Of a stretch of 64,000 nt of DNA, positions 24,509-33,319 are shown piece after piece. Made by a program: the position numbers and the translations under genes. Source of the stretch: Bacteroidales bacterium. Its GTDB lineage: Bacteria > Bacteroidota > Bacteroidia > Bacteroidales > UBA932. The notes beneath the pieces were generated by a model that had not been told where the DNA came from, did no database searches, and was given only the letters and a program-made list of their open reading frames with translations. The DNA lies in assembly GCA_017634595.1 (NCBI GenBank), contig JAGBNC010000016.1, positions 1 through 64,000 on the forward strand, read 5' to 3'. Positions within the stretch are counted from its first letter, which is position 1. Each line of letters begins with the position of its first letter.

Positions 24509-26265
24509 TTGAGCCGTAAAGTTAACCATTCTGACGGATAATCGCTGTTCTCGCCATCGAGTTCCTCCCAAAGGCGCGTACCTTTCTCGGCGCTACGGGC
24601 CTTGTCCCAATGGGCGGGATGTGCCTTAAGGGCCTCTCCGCCAACGGGACTACCTCCAATGATGCCCCAAGGGATTCGGACCTGTGCGGCGAATCCCGTG
24701 TCGGTATCAGAATCGTCGTTGACGGTTCCTGCAAGATCGTACTCGGCCACCTTCCCCTCGGATATAATGTGCCAGGAATTGTTCTCGAGCATCGAAAGCA
24801 CCCATTTCCCGGCTGCATTCACGACAAGCTTATAGGTCCACTTCGCGCGTTTGAAAAGCAGGACGGAAGCGTCCGAGTTCTCAGGGGTGAATGCGGTGAG
24901 CTTTTTATCCAGCACCCAAGTGTTGAACACGAAGTTACTTTCGGTGGCACCGAAGTCGTAATATACGCTGGAGTCGTATTTTCCCCCGAGGAACCACAAG
25001 CCGGATGCCGAAGGGTCAAATTCGCCAACCGGCTTGTAATTACCGTATCCGCCAGGAACTTCGAGGCCCCTGTTGAGGCGTCCCTGGATGATGTTGATGC
25101 GCCCGCGTGTGGCACCGTCAAGAGTGTACTTCTCCGTACTGGTGACGATAATCTTTCCGTCTCCTATATAGTCCACCGAGCCCCAGTATCCGGGGAACGG
25201 GGACGTGGCATGACCGAAATTGCCGGCTTTCTTGTCTCCGACCAGTATCCAGGTGCCCTGCATGCCCTTGTACAGACCATTAGCGTTGACTAGAACCTCA
25301 CCGTCGGGAGTGCGTGCGATATATGGACCGTATGCGATGAAGTCTTTGTTGACCTGCCGCTTGTCGGGGTACGCAGGACCTCCTTCTTCAAGCAGTTTCT
25401 TCTGATCAACCTTCCAATTGTCGCGGCTTAGGACCACTACAGGCGTCTGGTCAACCACATATTTGCCGCTCCAGACCTCGACGGTCATCGCTATCGAGCC
25501 GTCATCTAGCAGGACTGCCGTTGCCATCCCGTCGTAGCCGAACCTGTCGTCAATGGTGTAAGAAATGCCCTCTACATCCTTCCAGGTACATTCTTCCTTG
25601 CCCTGCCAGGTGCGGCCTCCGTCGAAAGAGCGGATGAGGGATGTCTTGGGACAGGACATCTTGTTTACTACATTCTGGCTGTCAGTGAGATACAGATGTA
25701 TTTCTCCGGAAGGGAGCTCCAGCATCGCAGGTTCCCAGCAGCGTCCGCGGTAGATGTTGCGGGGCTCGCCCCAGGTCTGGCCCCAGTCATCGGAAAATAT
25801 GATGCCTATGCCGCAATTCTCGTTGGTGTGGGGAAGATCCCCATAACCCTTTAGGTAGCGCCACTGATAGGCAAGCATCAGTCTCCCGTCCGACAGGCAG
25901 ATGAAATCTGGATTGACATATACTATTTCATCGTCACCGACTGTGGATTGTGCGGGATGCCTTGAAAGAAGCTTTTGCGCAGGAGCCCATGTCTTGCCGT
26001 CATCTTCGCTGCGCGTAGCGAAGATTTCCCAACCGAGATGGTCGTTCATGAAAGTCAGAAGCAGGGCCCCGTCGGGGAGTCGCTTGACGCGAGGGTAGTA
26101 AAGGTTGGACTCCACGGTGCCATCTGAGAGAGGCATTTCCGTAATCTGGCAGTACGTGCTTTTGTCCCAACTTATCCGGACACCCTCATCAGGGACCTTT
26201 GAAGTGACGCATGACGCCATTATTGCGGCTGTAGCGGAGAAGAGAAATAGTGTGATCTTTTTCAT
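24505..26265 (-). CDS. Sialidase-fold (BNR) lipoprotein with C-terminal CBM9-like domain
   Basis: This 586-residue lipoprotein (lipobox IMASC) has a six-bladed propeller at about 30-410 with Asp boxes SEDDGKTW, SDDWGQTW and SFDGGRTW. A CBM9-like sugar-binding domain follows at about 420-586 (DTDTGFAAQVRIPWGIIG). The arginine triad of true GH33 sialidases is not evident: the usual RIP motif is YPRVKRLPDG, and the middle Arg is missing in CWEPAMLELPSGEIHLYLTD. The segment DGMATAVLLDDGSIAMTVEV recalls GH93 exo-arabinanases, so the substrate should be left open. It is related to the genes at 42230 and 45168. A TATTTTTG box ends 4 bp before the ATG. Confidence 0.75.
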   Translation of the reverse strand: MKKITLFLFSATAAIMASCVTSKVPDEGVRISWDKSTYCQITEMPLSDGTVESNLYYPRVKRLPDGALLLTFMNDHLGWEIFATRSEDDGKTWAPAQKLLSRHPAQSTVGDDEIVYVNPDFICLSDGRLMLAYQWRYLKGYGDLPHTNENCGIGIIFSDDWGQTWGEPRNIYRGRCWEPAMLELPSGEIHLYLTDSQNVVNKMSCPKTSLIRSFDGGRTWQGKEECTWKDVEGISYTIDDRFGYDGMATAVLLDDGSIAMTVEVWSGKYVVDQTPVVVLSRDNWKVDQKKLLEEGGPAYPDKRQVNKDFIAYGPYIARTPDGEVLVNANGLYKGMQGTWILVGDKKAGNFGHATSPFPGYWGSVDYIGDGKIIVTSTEKYTLDGATRGRINIIQGRLNRGLEVPGGYGNYKPVGEFDPSASGLWFLGGKYDSSVYYDFGATESNFVFNTWVLDKKLTAFTPENSDASVLLFKRAKWTYKLVVNAAGKWVLSMLENNSWHIISEGKVAEYDLAGTVNDDSDTDTGFAAQVRIPWGIIGGSPVGGEALKAHPAHWDKARSAEKGTRLWEELDGENSDYPSEWLTLRLK

Positions 26266-26386
26266 ATTACAAAAATATGAATCCACAGTCCTGATTAGGA
26301 AAAGAAAAGCGTCATTTTTTGCAAAAATACAGGCACGCATTCGAGTGGAAGAACAGAATTGAACATTTTATTTTAAATTTGTATTG

Positions 26387-29300
26387 ATGCTTTACAGGTT
26401 GTTTACAACACTTCTTTCCCTTGTGCTTGCACTTCCATTGCAGGCATATCAGTTCACGCATTTCAACACAATCAACAGTGGTATTTCCTACGACGGAATC
26501 AGTTGTTTCCTGCAGGATTCCCGCGGCTTCATGTGGATTGGAACATATAAAGGCCTCAACCGGTACGACGGCTCAAATTTCTACGTTTACGATTCCAAGG
26601 ATCTCGGACTGCCGGTCGATTTCGTGCATTGTCTTGAAGAGGATACGCAAGGAAACATCTGGATTGGGACTGATGCCGGCGTTTCTGTCTATGACTACAC
26701 CCTCGACCGCTTTATGCCCCTTCTCGTAACGAGTGACAAAGGGTCCGTGATTCACAACAAGGTCACTTTCATATCTTGTACGGATGACGGCACTATTCAC
26801 CTACTCGTCAACAACCAGGGATACTTCTCATACAACGTGACCAGCAAGGAACTTACGAATGTAAGTTATGAAGAATCAGGTGCTTCCGGAGCGAGGCGCA
26901 TGCTCATTATGGAAGACGGGAGTATGCTCGTCTCTAGATTCCACGTAAACCTGTATAAAGCCGATGCCGGAATGAAGAACCTGCGCAGCGCCGGACTTCC
27001 GGGCAACGACTACATGGGAGACGAAATCGAAAGGATATTTCCCCTGAATTCAAGTTCCGTTTATATTGCCAGCGCCAAATTGGGTCTGTCGGTCGCCAAC
27101 TTCGAAACCGGAGAGGTAACTGTTTTGTTTACGCTCCCGGAGGACACCGTACTCGTTGACGCTTTCCACGATTCAGACAACCGTTTTTGGCTTTCTACGC
27201 CTAAAGGGGCGTGGGTATATTGCCCGGATACCGGTGAGGGATCATATATTTCTGCAGACCACTCAGATTCGTTTTCCCTGTCCAGTAGCTACGTAACCTG
27301 CACCTACGTTGACCGCAGCGGTGGCCTATGGATCGGGACGCTGGAGAACGGCGTGAATTACAGCGGCAAGTTTCAAGAAAACATAGAAAAGCAGTACATG
27401 GCGGCAGGCAAGACCCTTGCCGGATGCGGGGTGAGCGGTTTTGCCGAAGATCCTTCGGGACGGATTTGGGTCGCGACACAGAACTCCGGTCTTTTCGTGT
27501 ATGACCCGCAGACTCACGTGACCGTTCCCTTCGACACCGGCCTAAAATCGGTTACCGTATGCTCATTGTGCATAGATGGAGATTGGCTCTGGGGAGGAAC
27601 GTTCAATGGCCTCTGTCGCATCGATACACGCACCGGGCGCGTTAAGGATTACGGCGTACTGCAAAGGTCTTCAGGGCGCAACGACCCTCGTGTATATGTG
27701 CTGTACCGCACTGCGGAAGGCGATTTGTTTGCAGGTACCACGCTTGGCATTTTTAAGTATGACAGAAAGGCCGACACGTTCAGGGAAGTGGATGAATTTG
27801 ACGGTATATTTGTAACGTCCATCGACGAAGACGGCTCCGGGCGCCTGTGGCTTTCTACTTTCGCCGCCGGCCTGTATTCCTGGGATTATCAACTCGGTAG
27901 CCATCCGGTAAATTATCGTTACGGGGACGGATCCGGTCTACCTTCAGACAAACTGTCGTCAGTATTCATCGACGCCACTGGACAAGTCTGGGCCATCGGC
28001 TTCAGCTCTGGAATCGCCCGTTTCTCGCAGGCCGGACAGACGTTTAAGGTTTACGACAGGTCTTCCCACAAAGCATTCCCTTCCAACGTCTTTTTCAAGG
28101 CCGTATCTGACAGTGAAGGAAAGATGTGGCTGGCATCTGACAGCGGCTTGATTCTCTTCGACCCGAGGACTGAAGAAACCAGAGTCTTCGCCAGCGTTGA
28201 CGGACTTCTGGACACAAAACTGAAGAAAAGCTGCCTGGGCAGCAGTTCCGGAGAAATGTACTTCGGCTCTGATAACGGTTTCATCCGATTCAAACCCGAA
28301 AGCCTCTCATCTTCAACTGGTCACACCCGCGTCGCTCTGACCAAACTGAGAATCGGCCCCAGAAACATACCCGTCGAGTCCAATATCGATTTGATGGACA
28401 GGTTGGAATTCAAGCCGGACGAAAGGTCTTTCGGTTTCGCATTGGCGTTTCTGGGACAGGACTATCCGTCATCCTCCCGCGTGCAGAGCCGACTTACCGG
28501 CTTCGATGATGATTGGAGGGACGTCCCCCAATCCCGCGCCATATACTACTACAACGTGCCACCGGGGAATTACACTTTGGAATTCAGGTCCGCAGCGTTC
28601 CAGGATACTTGGACTCCGGCGAGAAAAGCCCTTGCTATAACAGTTCGCGAGCCATTCTTCCAGACCATCCCCGGTGTACTTCTGTCTTTGACTGCCCTCG
28701 CGCTCCTGATAACACTGGGTTCTTTGGGACTCCAGGCGCTGGACCGCCGTAAGAGGGCGAAGGAAGAGCAGGAATACAGGAAAGCTAAAGAGGATGAACT
28801 GTATCAAGAGAAACTCAATTTCTTCTCCCACGTCATTCACGAAATAAAGACCCCGCTCACTCTGATCAAAGCTCCGCTCACGAGCGTTATGAGCAAAGAA
28901 GATTTGGGCGAAGACGTACGAAAAGACCTGGAGGTGATGAACAATAGCACCGGATACATGTCAAAGCTCGTCAACGAATTGCTTGATTTTGTACGGATTG
29001 AGAAAAACGGATATGCGCTCAATCCAGAGCCGGTGGACCTGGTGGAAAGGCTTAATGCGATGGTCTTCGACTATAGCGAGACCGCCCGTACCGCCAACCT
29101 TAAGCTGAATTTCCGGAGTGACATGCAAAGCGCTTGGGTCAGTGCAGACCTTGCGGCACTGAACAAGATACTCAATAATTTGCTGCTCAATGCAGTAAAA
29201 TACGCAGAAAGTTTCGTAAACGTGAATATGTATGTTGCCGGGGACGATATCATCGTCGAGTTTTCCAACGACGGGCAGGTCATTCCGGATGAGTATAGGG

Positions 29301-30283
29301 ATGATATCTTCAAGCCCTTTGTCCAGTATCACGATGACGACCGCGTGTATGCCAATGGTGTCGGCATAGGTCTGCCGCTTTCCAGGAATCTTGTTTCCAT
29401 GCACTCCGGATCCCTTGTCCTTGATCCACGCAAGGATATTACTCTGTTCCGCCTAGCCCTCCCGCTCATCAAGGACGGTGAACCTGGCATAAAAGCTCAG
29501 GCCTTGCCGGTTGATAATACGCAATCCGACGGCTCGTGTATACTGATTGCCGATGACAACAAGGACCTTACCGACTATCTGGCCTCCAAATTGAGCGAAT
29601 TTGAAGTCCTATCTGCCGACAATGGCGATGCAGCCTTGCGTATGCTGAAAGAGAAGAATGTGGACCTGCTAGTTTCAGATATATCCATGCCTGGAAAATC
29701 TGGACTCGAGCTATGCCGCGAGATCCGCGCGGACATCGAAATCTCACATCTTCCCATTATTATCGTGTCCGCCCGGGCTTCTGTTGAGTCCAAAATTCAG
29801 GCGATGGAGGCAGGTGCGGACCTGTATATCGAGAAACCTTTCGACATGGGATATCTGCGTTCCAGCATCCGCAATATCCTCGACCGTCGCAACCTTATGA
29901 AAAACGCTTTCAGTAGCGGCCGCATAGGCACGGACGTGGAACTGTTCGGACTGCCCAAGAAGGATGAAGAATTTTTCGCGCGCTTCGACGCCCTGGTCAA
30001 GGAGAATCTCGACAACGCCGAACTGTCGAACGACTTCCTCGCCGAGCGCCTCAACATGAGCAATTCCACCCTCACGCGCAAGATCCGCAAGCTTCTCAAC
30101 ACGTCGCCCAACAACTACATCAGGGTCACTCGCCTGTCAGTGGCGGCTCAGATGCTCAAGAATTCGCATGGAAACAACATCAGCGAGATTTCCTACGCGG
30201 TCGGTTTCTCCAATGTCTCCTACTTCGCCAAGTGCTTCAAGGAGCAGTATGGCGTAACTCCCACTGAATACTCCGAGAAATAA
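26387..30283 (+). CDS. Hybrid two-component system regulator (sensor kinase, receiver and AraC-type HTH in one chain)
   Basis: This 1298-residue inner-membrane regulator is the type that controls polysaccharide utilisation loci. In order it has a signal peptide (1-20), two seven-bladed propellers (WIGTYKGLNRYDG, WIGTDAGVSVYD and others) to about 640, a Y_Y_Y domain, and a membrane helix at about 762-785. The cytoplasmic part has HisKA with phospho-acceptor His near 818 in FFSHVIHEIKTPLT, HATPase (NKILNNLLLNAVKYAE), a receiver with phospho-acceptor Asp near 1098 (LLVSDISMPGKSG), and an AraC-type HTH. The periplasmic propellers bind an oligosaccharide signal. ATG 26387 is preferred to a TTG just before it. 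TAAATTTG (26374-26381) lies 5 bp before the start. Confidence 0.96.
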   Translation: MLYRLFTTLLSLVLALPLQAYQFTHFNTINSGISYDGISCFLQDSRGFMWIGTYKGLNRYDGSNFYVYDSKDLGLPVDFVHCLEEDTQGNIWIGTDAGVSVYDYTLDRFMPLLVTSDKGSVIHNKVTFISCTDDGTIHLLVNNQGYFSYNVTSKELTNVSYEESGASGARRMLIMEDGSMLVSRFHVNLYKADAGMKNLRSAGLPGNDYMGDEIERIFPLNSSSVYIASAKLGLSVANFETGEVTVLFTLPEDTVLVDAFHDSDNRFWLSTPKGAWVYCPDTGEGSYISADHSDSFSLSSSYVTCTYVDRSGGLWIGTLENGVNYSGKFQENIEKQYMAAGKTLAGCGVSGFAEDPSGRIWVATQNSGLFVYDPQTHVTVPFDTGLKSVTVCSLCIDGDWLWGGTFNGLCRIDTRTGRVKDYGVLQRSSGRNDPRVYVLYRTAEGDLFAGTTLGIFKYDRKADTFREVDEFDGIFVTSIDEDGSGRLWLSTFAAGLYSWDYQLGSHPVNYRYGDGSGLPSDKLSSVFIDATGQVWAIGFSSGIARFSQAGQTFKVYDRSSHKAFPSNVFFKAVSDSEGKMWLASDSGLILFDPRTEETRVFASVDGLLDTKLKKSCLGSSSGEMYFGSDNGFIRFKPESLSSSTGHTRVALTKLRIGPRNIPVESNIDLMDRLEFKPDERSFGFALAFLGQDYPSSSRVQSRLTGFDDDWRDVPQSRAIYYYNVPPGNYTLEFRSAAFQDTWTPARKALAITVREPFFQTIPGVLLSLTALALLITLGSLGLQALDRRKRAKEEQEYRKAKEDELYQEKLNFFSHVIHEIKTPLTLIKAPLTSVMSKEDLGEDVRKDLEVMNNSTGYMSKLVNELLDFVRIEKNGYALNPEPVDLVERLNAMVFDYSETARTANLKLNFRSDMQSAWVSADLAALNKILNNLLLNAVKYAESFVNVNMYVAGDDIIVEFSNDGQVIPDEYRDDIFKPFVQYHDDDRVYANGVGIGLPLSRNLVSMHSGSLVLDPRKDITLFRLALPLIKDGEPGIKAQALPVDNTQSDGSCILIADDNKDLTDYLASKLSEFEVLSADNGDAALRMLKEKNVDLLVSDISMPGKSGLELCREIRADIEISHLPIIIVSARASVESKIQAMEAGADLYIEKPFDMGYLRSSIRNILDRRNLMKNAFSSGRIGTDVELFGLPKKDEEFFARFDALVKENLDNAELSNDFLAERLNMSNSTLTRKIRKLLNTSPNNYIRVTRLSVAAQMLKNSHGNNISEISYAVGFSNVSYFAKCFKEQYGVTPTEYSEK

Positions 30284-30307
30284 AAAAGGGAGAGCCGAAA
30301 CTCTCCC
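30282..30307 (-). terminator. Intrinsic terminator of the small basic-protein gene
   Basis: GGGAGAG (30288-30294) pairs with CTCTCCC (30301-30307), and on the minus strand TTTTTT follows. It lies about 50 bp beyond the stop of the minus-strand gene at 30357, directly against the end of the regulator gene. It supports a real minus-strand transcript here. Confidence 0.75.
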
Positions 30308-30356
30308 CAGGGCCATTGGTCGAATAAGAAACTCTTTTGGAAACTCCGCCGGAATC

Positions 30357-30503
30357 CTACCTGCGTCCCCAAACGCGGCGGTAGTACTGGCGGATGTTTA
30401 TAACCTTACCGTTGATGATGCGTCTATGCGCTTTCACTTTGATAAGTTTTGGAGCTTCGAACTCAAAGTCCAAGCTCACCTTCATATGAACAAATCTCTT
30501 CAT
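30357..30503 (-). CDS. Very small basic protein (48 residues)
   Basis: Starting at ATG 30503 this encodes 48 residues beginning MKRFVHMKVSLDFEFEAPK, with a strongly basic C-terminal half (HRRIINGKVINIRQYYRRVW). There is no signal peptide or Cys. It is supported by its own terminator downstream and a consensus promoter about 170 bp upstream on the same strand. A nucleic-acid-binding role is possible from the charge alone. I do not recognise a named family; it might be conserved in Bacteroidales. Confidence 0.5.
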   Translation of the reverse strand: MKRFVHMKVSLDFEFEAPKLIKVKAHRRIINGKVINIRQYYRRVWGRR

Positions 30504-30583
30504 AAAAACAATAATAGGAACGTGTAAAAGATTGTCAGGAGGGTGTAACAGTACCCCTTTGGCCCTATTTTTACGGTTTCGAG

Positions 30584-30664
30584 AAGAAAAAGGCATTTCA
30601 GCCCCAACTGAAATGCCTTTGATTGTTGTTCCTATTCCGCCGAAGCGGCGAGATTGTCTTTATT
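30584..30664 (-). ncRNA. Candidate small RNA or attenuated leader
   Basis: On the minus strand a consensus promoter (30671-30700) would start a transcript near 30664. After a small CGCCG/CGGCG hairpin it meets a perfect 13-bp stem (30589-30601 with 30608-30620, AAAGGCATTTCAG with CTGAAATGCCTTT) followed by Ts. The product would be about 80 bases. It lies upstream of the 48-residue protein gene, so it may be an independent RNA or a leader with conditional termination. Confidence 0.5.
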
Positions 30665-30670
30665 CTTCTG

Positions 30671-30700
30671 CAAAGATAGGATTATTTTTTGATTCACAAA
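30671..30700 (-). promoter_or_regulatory. Promoter of the candidate small RNA/leader
   Basis: The minus strand reads TTTG (30697-30700), an 18-bp spacer, and TATCTTTG (30671-30678), a near-ideal Bacteroidetes promoter pointing away from the SusCD genes. Confidence 0.65.
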
Positions 30701-30818
30701 AAAATAAGCCAATCTTGTTTGCGAGCTTCGTTTCGGGGTGCTTCGATTTTGGTGATAATTGACCGTTTTCTTTCCAACGGTCGGGCCGAGTTGTTGTATT
30801 TTTGTATCAAGAGAAATT

Positions 30819-33116
30819 ATGACTATCATGTCCACTGCACCAAAACGAATAACTATTCTTGTAGAACTTGCGATCGCGCTTGTTTCCTGCTCTCCTAAGG
30901 AATCATACCTGGCCGATGGCGCCCTCAACATGAGACTCCCCGCCGAATTCGAGACAGAAAAAACGAAGACCGTACTTGTTGACAACGGCGATGCGACTTA
31001 CCAGATGAACTGGACTTCCGGCGATGAGATTGTCGTCAACGGAAAAACATCAAACAGCATCGAAGTGGATGCATCGGATGCACGCAAGGCCATATTCGAT
31101 ATTCCGGTAGTCGAAGCCCCATATGCAGCTATTTCCCCCGCCTCTGCGTTTGACGGAAGCTATGTTGCTGCGGACGGAGACAATACCGCAAGCATGAAGA
31201 TATCGCTTCCTGCCGTTCAACAGTATGTGTACGGCGGATTCGATCCTGCTGCAGCCGTGACCCTTGGCCGGGGTGATGCTTCGTTGGTATTCTACCATGC
31301 CATGGCATACCTGAAGGTCACAGTGAACGGCACTTCTGATACGGACGACATCAAGAGCATTCGCGTCCAGGCCAACAACGGGCAGGCTATGAGCGGTTCC
31401 TTTATCGCGAACTTTGCTGACATTCCTGCGCTGGGCAGCGGCACGGACTCCTATAGCAGCGTGACCCTGGATTGCGGCTCTGGCGTTGCCCCGGGAACGG
31501 CAATGTTTATTGCAATCCCTGCCGCGACCTATTCGAGCGGCATCAACCTGCTTATTACAGACGCTTCTGATCACTTCATGACCGTACGCTCCACGGCCTC
31601 ATTCTCGGCCCTTGCCGGCAAGGTTTACCCGACCACGGTCGAATTCAATCCTTCTGCCGCCTCTCCAGTCGAGGACGGTATCTATACCGTATCCGACTGG
31701 GCGGCTTTCGCCGAATCGGTGGCAAATGGTTATGACTATGAAGGCAAGACAGTTACGATAATGAGAGACCTCGATGTCGAGGATTACTTTGCCTATGCCA
31801 GCGGGACTTTCAACGGCACCCTGGAAGGCAACAACCACACCTTCACAGCTGGCGGTAACATGTGGCCACTCTTCAACATCATCGGAGCTAAGGGCGTTGT
31901 TCGCAACCTTACCGTGGATGGTTCCTTCAGTGGTATGGCCAACCCGGGAGGAGCAGGCAATGCCGCGATAGCCAAGAAGAACCTAGGACTGATCGAGGGA
32001 TGCATCAACAAGGCCTCAACCGATATTACGATCAACGGCAGCTGCATTTTCGGTACGATTTGCGCCGAGAATGGCGGTGAGCTCAAGAATTGTAAGAATT
32101 ACGGAAACGTAACGATCCACCATAATGCCACCAGCACAGTCGCTTTGTTCGGAGGCGGAATAGCTGCAATAGGCCACTCAATCCTTGGCGGCTCCTCGGC
32201 CTCCAATATCGATACCGACTCTTCCTGCTCTCCCGGCAAGTTCACCGGCTGCGAGAATCATGGAAACATTTATATCGAGGTTCTTGGTTCCTACGTGGTA
32301 AAGAGCTCTGTCGGCGGCATTTGTGGTCAGGTATATCTCGACGGCGTCGAATTCTCCGGATGCAAGAATTATGGAGATGTAACCCGTCTTTCCAACGGCG
32401 AGACGACTTCCAACAAATCCACAACTATTGGCGGCATCCTCGGCCGCAGCTGCGCATGGTACACGACGGGCTCAGGCGACAGCGGCGCCCTGGGATTAGA
32501 CAAAGGCTACAACACCAAGTTTACCGACTGTTGCAACGAGGGTACGATAAAGACCTTCTGCCGTCATAGCGGAGGCGTGACCAATAGCTCAACCGGCGCC
32601 CGAGTGGACGCTGCTGGAGGAATCGTCGGGGCGGTTGCCGGAATCTCCAGCTCCGTCGCGTTCATGAGTGGATGCACCAATACGGGTACCATCATCGGCG
32701 GATGGAACACCTCTGTCAATACTTCGGCAATCGGCGGTCTGGTCGGCGTAGCCAAGTTCATCAACATCTCTTCCTGCTCTTCAACCTGCTCCCTGCTGTC
32801 GGCGGACAAGACGGCCGTTGGCGCAGCGGGAGGCCTGGTCGCTTTCGCCCTTTCCGACGTCAATATCGAAGGCAGCGTTGCCGTGCCTGCTATTGACGTC
32901 TTCTGCAAGGCATCCTCAACCTGCCTCCCCGGCCTGCTGATAGGCAACGTCGTCACCTCGGCGACCGTAAGTTCCTGCCAGGTAGCAGGTTCGGTCAAGG
33001 TTGACGGTTCAGACCTGGGTGTGACCAACAGCAACTACAGCGAATACGTAGTGGCGAAACTCCCTACGGCATCGAAGGTAAAGCCCAATGTATCAACAGT
33101 AACATGGTATGAATAA
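30819..33116 (+). CDS. Surface lipoprotein: fimbrillin-like domain plus GLUG repeats (copy 1)
   Basis: This 765-residue lipoprotein (lipobox LVSC) is first in the plus-strand part of the locus. Residues about 30-270 form a fimbrillin-like domain (MNWTSGDEIVVNG, FDPAAAVTLG, FYHAMAYLKVTVNG) shared with the genes at 33320, 47792 and 50502. Residues about 285-740 are GLUG-type repeats with Cys/Asn-Gly turns (GCENHGNIY, GCKNYGDVT, GCTNTGTII), predicted to form a long beta-helix-like rod. It probably binds glycan or host ligand at the cell surface. The start at 30819 follows TATTTTTG (30797-30804); Met4 at 30828 is also possible. Confidence 0.82.
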   Translation: MTIMSTAPKRITILVELAIALVSCSPKESYLADGALNMRLPAEFETEKTKTVLVDNGDATYQMNWTSGDEIVVNGKTSNSIEVDASDARKAIFDIPVVEAPYAAISPASAFDGSYVAADGDNTASMKISLPAVQQYVYGGFDPAAAVTLGRGDASLVFYHAMAYLKVTVNGTSDTDDIKSIRVQANNGQAMSGSFIANFADIPALGSGTDSYSSVTLDCGSGVAPGTAMFIAIPAATYSSGINLLITDASDHFMTVRSTASFSALAGKVYPTTVEFNPSAASPVEDGIYTVSDWAAFAESVANGYDYEGKTVTIMRDLDVEDYFAYASGTFNGTLEGNNHTFTAGGNMWPLFNIIGAKGVVRNLTVDGSFSGMANPGGAGNAAIAKKNLGLIEGCINKASTDITINGSCIFGTICAENGGELKNCKNYGNVTIHHNATSTVALFGGGIAAIGHSILGGSSASNIDTDSSCSPGKFTGCENHGNIYIEVLGSYVVKSSVGGICGQVYLDGVEFSGCKNYGDVTRLSNGETTSNKSTTIGGILGRSCAWYTTGSGDSGALGLDKGYNTKFTDCCNEGTIKTFCRHSGGVTNSSTGARVDAAGGIVGAVAGISSSVAFMSGCTNTGTIIGGWNTSVNTSAIGGLVGVAKFINISSCSSTCSLLSADKTAVGAAGGLVAFALSDVNIEGSVAVPAIDVFCKASSTCLPGLLIGNVVTSATVSSCQVAGSVKVDGSDLGVTNSNYSEYVVAKLPTASKVKPNVSTVTWYE

Positions 33117-33140
33117 AACAATAAATAAACAATAACCATC

Positions 33141-33299
33141 ATGATTAAAACTCAACACCTCTTCTCAAGCAGAACTGCTTACGAACAGCCTAATGTGCGC
33201 GTTCTAAGCGTTTCGACCTCTTGTGTATTCCAAGCTTCCGGGACGACCAAGGCCAACCCTGACATGGATGAAGAATCCTTCGATTTCAACTGGCAGTAA
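33141..33299 (+). CDS. Short peptide, 52 residues (YxxP...DFxW family, member 1)
   Basis: A 52-residue frame lies between two GLUG lipoprotein genes, 24 bp after one and 20 bp before the next. It reads MIKTQHLFSSRTAYEQPNVR at the start and DMDEESFDFNW at the end. It shares with the frames at 50196 and 50350 a Y-x-x-P near the start, a Cys or small-residue centre and an acidic tail ending D-F-N/D-W. No signal peptide is present. Position inside an otherwise tightly packed operon and the resemblance to the other members argue that it is translated. Function unknown. Confidence 0.65.
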   Translation: MIKTQHLFSSRTAYEQPNVRVLSVSTSCVFQASGTTKANPDMDEESFDFNWQ

Positions 33300-33319
33300 T
33301 CTTAGAAATGCAAACGACC

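Noticed and set aside
24505..26265. Naming the propeller enzymes as sialidases
   Set aside because: Asp boxes occur in many propellers and the arginine triad of GH33 is not visible; the name would assert a substrate without support.
26384..26386. TTG at 26384 as start of the hybrid regulator
   Set aside because: The ATG immediately after (26387) gives the same signal peptide and is the stronger start codon.
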